From NCBI GenBank assembly GCA_964017185.1, contig OZ024870.1, positions 30,837,621 to 30,901,620 on the forward strand: a stretch of 64,000 nucleotides of DNA. The letters run 5' to 3'. The position numbers and the translations under genes were made by a program. Positions 58,301-64,000 of this stretch are shown one piece after another. The DNA comes from Rugalucina vietnamica. Taxonomy: Eukaryota > Mollusca > Bivalvia > Lucinida > Lucinidae. Under the pieces are notes generated by a model. It made no database searches. It saw only the letters and a program-made list of their open reading frames with translations, and was not told the DNA's origin. The stretch's first letter is position 1. The number at the start of each line of letters is the position of its first letter.

Positions 58301-61300
58301 TTCCACTATCCTTTTACAAATGATAACATTGAACATAGTGGTTTTAACAAAATGTGTTTACTTGGGGTCGTCTTTGCACTCATTTGTATCTAGAATTTCA
58401 TTTTTGAACAGTCTAGCTAAATGTTAAACAAATGAAGTTCCTTTTTTTTTGTTATTGCTTATCTCTTTCTTACCTAGACAAGGAGTGCCAGGTCCAGCAG
58501 ACACATATCCACGTGGACATAGACATCTGTAGCCTGGGTCTGTGTTCACACAACGCTGGTTAGAATAACATCTATGTTTCCCTGTAGCGCACTCATTTAT
58601 GTCTGAACAAGAAAATCAAAATTACTATGTAACCAAAGGACCAATGGTCCTGTAAACGCTCACCTGAGATCTGTTGTATATACCAGTAAACATGTTTGAA
58701 TATTATGGAAAATAGCCCCAGTAAAGGGGTAGATGAAGCCCTGGGGCCATTTTTTTCTTCATAATAATCAATATCCTGTCCATTTGCCAATTTCCTGCAA
58801 GTCTTTCCCTTCAACTGACATTTGATCCGCCTCATGGGAAAACCAACAATCTGCATAGGCGAAAACAAAGACGCAGATCAGCTTCGCTGTAACCGCGAAG
58901 CTGATCAGCGCCTTTGTTTTCGCTACTTGGATAGTACAATTCCTTTTCTACTTAAATCCGAAATTTCGAGATTCTAGCTCTTTTCTGTGACTGCACAGAC
59001 CGATTTGTATCAGACCTGTTCGAAAACCACATTGTTGGTTTTCCCACGAGGCGGCTCATTTGTTTTACCCATTCAAAGGCATTGGCAACCTATGTTGACC
59101 TTGTTGTAAAATAGGTAAAGGTCACCACGGGGTCATGATTTATATACACATACTTTAGCCATCAATGCTTCATGCCAAGTTTCATTGAAATCGGCAGGCC
59201 TAGAAAAATCCACACGTCAGTGTTAGTGTTACGAGTGAAAGTTCAATATGGGCGAGTGGAAATTTACCCTGGCTCGCCCGACAGGACGAGTAGCATTTTC
59301 GGGACCGACTCGAGGCAGTAAATATCCGTAAATGCAAAATCAGCTGAAGATTTCGTTTCCGATTATCAACCGGATGTTTGCACTACGTCACTAGTCCGCA
59401 GTAAATGAAATTCAATAAAATCCGGTACATGGTCCAAATACCGGAAAACATTGGTCATTTTATTTACGGCGCGCCGTACTATCGAGACTTAAGACGTCCC
59501 AGGTTTTATCTCCATGTGATAAAACGGCTTACACCAAAAGTCAAATAATCGAGCATTTCCATTTTGATATCGAAAGTAGAACAAAAATGTTGAAGCAGGG
59601 CGACATTAGTTTTTGATGATTTTTGTCTCTTTTGAAATCCAGATTTAAAGGACGAGTGCACCAGCAGTAAGGACGAGTGAAAATTGTTTACAACTCGCCC
59701 CACAGGACGAGTAGGTCCTCAGAAAAATTTCTAGGCCTGATCAGTCCACCGGTTCCAGAGAAGATTTTTAAGGGTTTTTACCATATATGGGCATGGAGGC
59801 CATCTTGGTCATGTGACCTGGATTATATATATACACATTGGTTACCCCATCCTATAGATGCTTCACATAAAATTTGGCTTTAATTGGCCAAGTGGTTTCA
59901 GATGAGATGATGTTTGAATATTATGGAAATATACATGTATACTGCCTTGTGGTGGGGGCTATGAACTCCTGGGGACCAATATTTTCCAGAATCATTAGTA
60001 TTCAGTCCTGTTGCGTATTTCCTGCAAGACTTTCACTTTAAATGACATTTTAAAAGTTTTCCCCATTCAAATGCATTGGCGACCTATGTTGACCTTGCCG
60101 TAAAATAGGTCAAGGTCATCACAGGGTCATGATTTACATACATATTGTAGTACTTGAGTCATCAATACTTCATGCCAAGTTTCGTTGAAATCGGTCTACC
60201 GGTTCCGGAGGTTTTTGAAGGGTTTTTACCATATATGGGCATGGTGGCCATCTTGTTCATGTGACCTGAATTATTTATATATACATTGGTTCATATAAAA
60301 TTTGGCTTTGATTGGCCAAGTAGTTTCAGAAAAGAAGATGCTTGAATATTATGGTAATATACAAGTATATTGCCCCGGGGTGGGGGCATATGAGCCCCGA
60401 GGGTCAAATTTTTTTCAGAATCATTAATATTCAGTCCTGTTGCTCAATTCCTGCAAGTTTTTCCCTGAAATGACATTTTAACAGTTTTCCCCCATTCAAA
60501 TGCATAGGCAACCTATGTTAACCTTGCCGTAAAATAGGTCAAGGTCACCACAGGGTCATGATTTATATACACATAGTAGTACTTGATGCTTCATGCCAAG
60601 TTTCGTTGAAATGGGTATACTGGTTCCGGAGAAGAAGATTTTTGAAGGGTTTTTACCATATGGGCATGGTGGCCATCTTAGTCATGTGACCTGAATTATT
60701 TATATATACACTGGTTCCCCCTTCCTATAGATGCTTCATATAAAAATTGGCTTTGATTGGCCAAGAGGTTTCAGAGAAAAAGATCTTTGAAAATGGTGGA
60801 CGACAACGGACAGACAGACGGACGGAAGCCGGGTGCCTGCCTATCCTATAAACTCACCTGTGAGCCTTCGGCTCAGGTGAGCTAAAAATCTAAGTATATG
60901 ATCTAAAATTAGTATTGATCGCAATGGTTCAAATGGGGATAAAATCTATTTGACAATACTTCATATTGCATGGTTGTCTGGAATTGAGGTTACAAACCAT
61001 GCCATGTGAAGAAATATCACATTTTTGTAAGTGGAAGTGATTCCAGATTGTTAGTTGGAGAAGAGAAGCTTGCCTCACAGTACTGAGCACCAAGCAAGGA
61101 AGCTACTGATACTATTTTTGAAGAGTTTGATATCTATTACCTATTGATCATGAAGCAGATACACTACCACTTAAGCTAATGGGACTTTCTTAAATATTCT
61201 CACATATTCATTCTAATTTTTTAACTGTTTTGAAAGAGGCATTTTGGGTCAATAAAGCTTCCAGCAAACTATAAAGGAGTCAGACAAGAAAATCAATACA

Positions 61301-63329
61301 CATAATGCAAAGTGCTCTGTACCTCTACATTTTCCACCTTCCATAAATGATCCTTTTGGACATATACTTGTACAACTGTAGCTGCCTATAGAGTTGATGC
61401 AATTCTCTCCAGGTGAGCAGGTAGCCCCTCCTTCGGTACACTCATTTATATCTAAAAATAGAACAGGATGCTTAATGTTACACTCCTATGGGCGATTTGC
61501 CTTTATTATGTCAGGGTGAACATTAGTCACCAACATGACAGGCATATGACCGCATATGTACCAGCCAGGTTTCGAACCCGCAACCTCTTGATTGCTAAGC
61601 GAATATGCTATCCATTACACCACAGCGGCTTAATGGTGAGCAATTAAAATCTGATGCACAGCTCAGTATGGAAAAGATGAGCATAAAAAAGTGTGCATAG
61701 ATGGTGTGCATGGAAAAGGTGTGCATACAAAGGTGGGAATTAAAAGGTGTCCGTAAGAGTTGAGCATTAAAAGAGGAAGCATGAAAAATGTGTGCATGAA
61801 ATGGTGAGCATAACTGGGTGAGCATGAAAAGGTGTACATGAAATTGTGAGCATAAAAAGAGTGATCATGAAAAGGATGGGTATGAAAAGGATGAGCATGA
61901 AAAAGATGAGCACGGAAAAAGTTACCTTACCTCTGCAAAGCCCTCCTCTGACCAGTTCATAACCTCTACGACAGCCACATTTATAGCTTCCCTGAGAATT
62001 AGAGCATAACTGGGAACATGGAGATGTAGTTAATCGGCATTCATCAATATCTGGAAGTAATATCAACATCATGCTAACAAGCTTAGCAACTAAGACCATT
62101 ATAGACCCTATTTTGTATTGTTTAGCCGGTTTTACAGGGGTATGCTTTTTATTACAATTTTTCATACTAAAATTCCGATTTTCAATTGTCATAATTATGT
62201 ATCTTAAAATTGTAGACCTAGGAAAGAAAGGGATATACATTGTACAATCTATAAAGTAAAACAAAGACTATCATATGAGATTTTTCATGATGTTACTTTG
62301 TACTTACCTACACATCTCCCTCTTGAGAGTTTACGGTAACCAGGACGACATCGACATCTGTAACTGCCGTATCTGTTGACACAGATCTGGACACACACAC
62401 CAGGGGTCTCTTCACACTCATTTATGTCTAAAAACAGATGTTACCAATTTAAATTTTGCAATAATTTTTCTTCCTTCTTTGTCTTCACAGCCAAAATTAA
62501 GATGATTGCTGAACAGACCTGTGCAAGAACAATGCTCATAATGGTCCAAAAACCAATGATTTCTGCCCTCTTAAAAACCTGAGGTCTCAAATCAAAACCA
62601 GTGAAGAACAGTCATTTTGAACCTACCAACACAATTCTGTCCGTCTTCTGATCTTTTGAAGCCCTTCCCACACACAGCTGCGCACATGTAGGAGCCAATC
62701 GTGTTTACACATTCCTGGTCACTACGGCAACTAGCAGCAGATGTAGCACATTCATCAATATCTGAAAGGCAGGAAATTAGAAAAGACTGGAATCTTAGAA
62801 AACAGTGAATATATTTATTTGAGTGAATATATTTATTTGACCGTGTCTATTCTTCAAGTATACAAAATTTGAGTTCTTTAAGTATACAAAATTTGAGATT
62901 TGTAACAAAAAGTATCAGATTCAGAGTCTGATGTAGCCTTTGTGATTAAAATTGCATATCTTTATGAGCTGAAAAGCCAAAGCAGCACTTACATAATAGT
63001 ATCAATTTAAAATTTTCAACAGTATTTTATTCTGAGTGTCAGACTCCAAATCACGAAGTTTTCCCCATTCTTCAACAAGCCACATTAACTTAGTAATGAT
63101 CAGTAATGGCTAATACCCAGAATAAATCCCATCATGACTTAAAAATTGTAGAGTCTGATGTTTAATAGCAATAGCTGTACAGGAATAACAGAAGAAGACA
63201 ACAACTTACCAAGACAGTTTCTACCATCAATATCCAGTGTGTAACCAAAAGGACATGAGCAAGCAAAACTTCCTGGCGAGTTGTGACAGAAATCTGAGCA
63301 CGGCTTCAACCTCTCACATTCATTGTCAT
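52014..63329 (-). CDS. Hemicentin/fibulin-like extracellular matrix protein, C-terminal part (partial gene)
   Basis: Coding exons, 5' to 3' on the minus strand, are 63329-63210, 62761-62627, 62427-62308, 62050-61931, 61451-61323, 58602-58474, 56967-56845, 56519-56340, 55876-55754, 54875-54749 and 52392-52014. Every intron is GT-AG. All splice in phase 1 except the last, which is phase 2. The joined frame is open for 561 codons to TAA. Domain order: seven cbEGF, a linker with RARR and SVKR, one cbEGF, a fibulin-type EGF ([10 protein letters not shown]), then the C-terminal module ending SAYPY. That ending and the FRTLALPSG motif suggest hemicentin rather than a short fibulin. Such proteins are secreted and assemble in basement-membrane-like matrix, and their EGF domains bind calcium. 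The 5' part, expected to carry a VWA domain and Ig repeats, lies beyond the right edge. Confidence 0.85.
53130..53335. repeat. Short repeat of CTCCCTGAAAT words in the last intron
   Basis: tctccctgaaatg/ctccctgat recurs four to five times between 53145 and 53325, with related gggag words at the left. The frame across it is incidental. Confidence 0.5.
53499..54091. mobile_element. Fold-back element in the last intron, ~590 bp
   Basis: The left end aaggactagggcatttaacg and cctgatttcggcct pair with cgaaatcaggccttaaattc and cctaggcctt at the right. Inner parts pair too: two cgttgccatggcaac words, and acacgacgaacaa with ttgttcggtgtgt at the centre. No protein. A 108-codon minus frame is incidental. 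Confidence 0.8.
54448..54622. mobile_element. Palindromic MITE, copy 9 (core deleted)
   Basis: tgagccatgatgcgagaaaa ... gcgaaaacaaaggcgctgat followed directly by cagctgcacctttgttttcg. Only a remnant of the internal palindrome remains. Confidence 0.75.
54749..54875 (-). CDS. Hemicentin-like gene, fibulin-type EGF exon
   Basis: 127 bp, enters in phase 1, leaves in phase 2 at accaa|gtaggt. Encodes [27 protein letters not shown], then [15 protein letters not shown]. The C-x4-C spacing and the CPxxYxRD segment are characteristic of the last EGF of fibulins and hemicentins. Confidence 0.85.
54955..55195. mobile_element. Palindromic element in intron with perfect central hairpin
   Basis: Outer arms aggtcccgaggtaataaaac / gctttataacctcaggcccg. 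The inner hairpin runs from gctcataaacgttaaaatgc to its complement, meeting at caacaattgttg (about 55022-55075). An extra gctcat word is present on each side. Confidence 0.75.
55560..55720. mobile_element. Palindromic MITE, copy 10 (decayed)
   Basis: Recognisable from caccaatctgcatg, gcacagatcagtgtctttg, ctcttcttcttaaatccaaa and gactgtacaggctggt. Both ends are eroded. Confidence 0.65.
55754..55876 (-). CDS. Hemicentin-like gene, cbEGF exon (41 codons)
   Basis: Acceptor ctcttccag, donor gccaag|gtttgt. Encodes [41 protein letters not shown]. Six cysteines, a calcium-binding DINE start, and a C-x-N-x4-Y-x-C-x-C hydroxylation consensus. A decayed duplicate lies just upstream in the gene at 55.93-56.02 kb. 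Confidence 0.9.
55930..56019 (-). pseudogene. Decayed duplicate of the neighbouring EGF exon
   Basis: Aligns almost base for base with the exon at 55754-55876 over about 90 bp (acceptor cttcttcag, then atataatgagtgtgaagaag and cgtcaacataactgtaccag). It has lost one A in the DINEC codons, which shifts the frame. One cysteine codon is cgt. The block after the fourth cysteine has degenerated, and no donor remains. Confidence 0.85.
56340..56519 (-). CDS. Hemicentin-like gene, linker exon with basic cleavage-like sites
   Basis: 180 bp, phase 1 in and out, acceptor gtctgttccag, donor gcttgg|gtaaat. Encodes a 60-residue segment that is not a complete [19 protein letters not shown]..., [14 protein letters not shown] at residues 35-48 of the exon, then [11 protein letters not shown] leading into the next DINEC. 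The double basic cluster matches furin-type R-x-[KR]-R. Whether it is cleaved is unknown. Confidence 0.8.
56845..56967 (-). CDS. Hemicentin-like gene, cbEGF exon (41 codons)
   Basis: Acceptor atttgcag, donor gtgctg|gttaga. Encodes [41 protein letters not shown], a complete six-cysteine cbEGF. Confidence 0.88.
57005..57200 (-). pseudogene. Fossil of a Gypsy-type reverse transcriptase in an intron
   Basis: On the minus strand an uninterrupted stretch reads [19 protein letters not shown], followed by [12 protein letters not shown] where the YxDD region would be. This is the RT fingers/palm signature of Ty3/Gypsy elements. The catalytic DD motif is degraded and the sequence on both sides has decayed. 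It is unlike the intact element at 39-49 kb (GMVNAPMSFQ there), so it comes from a different lineage. Confidence 0.75.
57297..58292. mobile_element. Fold-back transposon in an intron, ~1.0 kb with long TIRs
   Basis: Left tacagctccatttcataagt through tttgcagatttgaacggatt pairs with aatccgttcaaatctgcaaa through acttatgaaacagagctgta at the right (about 145 bp). A second inverted pair sits inside: aatatttggtctaccctgtg with catagggtagaccaaatatt. No transposase frame. The short plus frame at 58061-58267 is incidental. Confidence 0.82.
58361..58389 (-). pseudogene. Remnant of the start of an EGF exon
   Basis: On the minus strand, an acceptor-like attctag is followed by codons for [10 protein letters not shown] and then a stop. 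This matches the DINEC beginning of cbEGF exons, with the rest of the domain lost. Confidence 0.6.
58474..58602 (-). CDS. Hemicentin-like gene, cbEGF exon (43 codons)
   Basis: Acceptor cttgttcag, donor gtctag|gtaaga. Encodes [43 protein letters not shown]. Complete six-cysteine cbEGF with the hydroxylation consensus. Confidence 0.9.
58823..59058. mobile_element. Palindromic MITE, copy 11 (full length)
   Basis: tgatccgcctcatgggaaaa ... ttttcccacgaggcggctca with the standard core. Flanked by attt on both sides if the element is taken to start at gatcc, a possible 4-bp target duplication. Confidence 0.88.
59200..59740. mobile_element. Nested ~540-bp insertion with AGGCCTAGAAA ends
   Basis: caggcctagaaaaatcc on the left and aaaaatttctaggcctg on the right are inverted. 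The insertion breaks the phrase 'gaaatcggtctaccggttcc' that is intact in the neighbouring repeat units. Inside, gacgagtag and 'actcgcccnacaggacgagt' occur twice in direct orientation. Confidence 0.65.
61323..61451 (-). CDS. Hemicentin-like gene, cbEGF exon (43 codons)
   Basis: Acceptor ctatttttag, donor gtagag|gtacag. Encodes [43 protein letters not shown]. The fourth and fifth cysteines are spaced C-x3-C instead of the usual C-x-C. Confidence 0.88.
61560..61630 (-). mobile_element. tRNA-like SINE head or tRNA pseudogene in an intron
   Basis: On the minus strand: gccgctgtggtgtaatggat with an A-box-like tggtgtaatgg, then aggttgcgggttcgaaacc with a perfect B-box. Acceptor pairing is incomplete, so a working tRNA is unlikely. 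Confidence 0.6.
61640..61920. repeat. Degenerate short tandem repeat (agcatgaaaaggtg-like)
   Basis: About 18 imperfect copies of a ~14-bp unit such as gagcatgaaaaggtgt. On the minus strand it yields FMLILF-type open frames, which fuse artefactually to the adjacent EGF exon. Confidence 0.75.
61931..62050 (-). CDS. Hemicentin-like gene, cbEGF exon (40 codons)
   Basis: Acceptor attacttccag, donor cagag|gtaagg. Encodes [40 protein letters not shown]. Complete six-cysteine cbEGF with hydroxylation consensus. Confidence 0.92.
62308..62427 (-). CDS. Hemicentin-like gene, cbEGF exon (40 codons)
   Basis: Acceptor ctgtttttag, donor gtgtag|gtaagt. Encodes [40 protein letters not shown]. Confidence 0.9.
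62627..62761 (-). CDS. Hemicentin-like gene, cbEGF exon (45 codons)
   Basis: Acceptor gcctttcag, donor tgttg|gtaggt. Encodes [45 protein letters not shown]. Like the exon at 61,323 it has C-x3-C between cysteines four and five. Confidence 0.88.
62762..63209 (-). other. Intron, nothing recognised
   Basis: AT-rich. Contains only two small local duplications (gtgaatatatttatttga at about 62804-62839 and agtatacaaaatttgag shortly after). Confidence 0.7.
63210..63329 (-). CDS. Hemicentin-like gene, cbEGF exon (40 codons)
   Basis: Acceptor ctattttcag, donor gtcttg|gtaagt. Encodes [40 protein letters not shown]. The most 5' intact exon in the window. A decayed relative lies 540 bp upstream in the gene. 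Confidence 0.9.
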
Positions 63330-63530
63330 CTGAAAATAGTGACAGTACTAGTATGATGAACACAACAGTTATCCAGAGAATCCAGAGACAACCAACACAA
63401 GTGAGAACAAGCAATGCCAACAAAATCATTAAGTGACAATAGGAAGTATCTGTCTGGGAACAACTTGCCACACATCAGTCTGATCCTTGGAAAGTTGTTC
63501 CCAGGCAGGTATTTGCATCCTACAACCATA

Positions 63531-63756
63531 TGAGCCTTCTCGTGAGAAAACCAACAATGTGGTTTCCGAACAGGTCCAACACAAATCAGGCTGTACAGTC
63601 ACAGAAGCAGGTTACAAGCTTGAAATTTTGGATTTAAGAAGAAGAGGTTTTGTACTATCCGTGTAGTGAAAACAAAGACGCTGATCAGCTTCGCAGTTAC
63701 CGCGAAGCTGATCTGCGTCTTTGTTTTCGCATATGCAGATTGTTTGTTTTCTCATA
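63531..63756. mobile_element. Palindromic MITE, copy 12
   Basis: tgagccttctcgtgagaaaa start, standard core (cagcttcgcagttaccgcga), right end attgtttgttttctca. Confidence 0.85.
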
Positions 63757-63864
63757 TATTGATTTCATCTAAGTTAGCTGTTCTCTGTCACATTGCTTGT
63801 CTCATTTATATATTATAATCCTTTAGGATAGCCACCTATCAAAAGTTTAAAATAATGTCTGTCA

Positions 63865-63923
63865 CAGTGTGTAGTCAAAAGGACATGTAAAAGCAAAACT
63901 ATCAGAAGAGTTCATAGTAATCT
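63865..63923 (-). pseudogene. Decayed duplicate of the EGF exon at 63,210
   Basis: On the plus strand cagtgtgtagtcaaaaggac followed by 'aaagcaaaact' mirrors the exon's cagtgtgtaaccaaaaggac and 'caagcaaaact'. Two bases are missing, cysteine codons are lost and the frame has stops. Confidence 0.7.
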
Positions 63924-64000
63924 AAAGGAAGTAATCATTTGAATTTCTGAACGATGAATATTTAAATGTTCTATTAGCATCCATACCACCTATGCACAGA

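Larger units (their letters stand above)
58658..60883. mobile_element. Repeat element with inverted ends and three internal units, carrying two nested insertions
   Basis: Ends gctcacctgaga and ctcaggtgagct. Internal units share 'aacctatgttgaccttg', 'taaaataggtcaaggtca', 'ccggttccggag' and 'gggtttttaccatatatggg', near 59096, 60087 and 60518. Interrupted by MITE copy 11 and by the element at 59,200. A (GACA)n/(GACG)n stretch lies near the right end. No coding frame. Confidence 0.7.

Noticed and set aside
61767-62264. 165-codon minus frame joining an EGF domain to hydrophobic sequence
   Set aside because: Only 61931-62050 is exon; both sides are intron (good donor and acceptor), and the hydrophobic part is a translated short repeat.

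Overview
The window looks like nuclear DNA from a mollusc, most likely a bivalve (inference). It is AT-rich and intron-bearing, crowded with fold-back DNA transposons, tRNA-derived SINEs, LINE fossils and tandem repeats. It holds an nSTAND-type NTPase gene of a kind expanded in bivalves. There is no bacterial gene organisation, rRNA or CRISPR.

Left part (1 to about 20.2 kb): no host gene is recognised. It holds a ~550-bp tandem repeat, a LINE C-terminal fossil, palindromic MITEs, a 2.1-kb TIR element, a fold-back element, two kinds of palindromic satellite-like element (GGATATCC type and TCGCGCGAC type), a TA microsatellite, a tRNA-Thr-like SINE head and a 0.74-kb inverted duplication.

Host gene 1 (20.3-24.35 kb, + strand): five coding exons join in frame through four phase-1 GT-AG introns. 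They encode a protein of about 973 residues: a disordered, basic N-terminal exon, three mini-exons of 36, 14 and 15 codons, and a large exon with a P-loop NTPase of the nSTAND3 type (GHKGDGKT Walker A, VMFIDDLFG Walker B).

Middle (24.4-39.2 kb): repeats only. These include a second GGATATCC element, AGATATCT repeats, two minisatellites sharing a core, CTGAATC-repeat arms, a SINE with a CAAA tail, a tandem array carrying TCAAGGTCA nuclear-receptor half-sites, a TIR element with 180-bp internal repeats, and LINE fossils.

LTR retrotransposon (39,235-49,144, + strand): a complete-looking 9.9-kb Ty3/Gypsy element with near-identical 1.46-kb LTRs and a TAAG target duplication. Its single 1,694-codon Pol frame has protease, RT, RNase H and integrase, followed by a Q/N/K-rich linker and up to three chromodomain-like modules. 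No gag frame is visible. Its leader has a consensus splice donor and a tandem repeat that reiterates a TTTTACAG acceptor-like motif.

Host gene 2 (52.0-63.3 kb, - strand, continuing past the right edge): the 3' end of a hemicentin/fibulin-like extracellular-matrix gene. Eleven coding exons keep one frame over 561 codons: seven calcium-binding EGF domains, a linker with furin-like basic sites, another EGF, a fibulin-type last EGF and the C-terminal domain ending in SAYPY. Its introns hold MITEs, fold-back elements, a Gypsy RT fossil and three decayed copies of EGF exons.

The two host genes have no evident functional link. One is probably an intracellular sensor-type NTPase and the other a secreted matrix protein. 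Most of the remaining sequence is explained by nested mobile elements.
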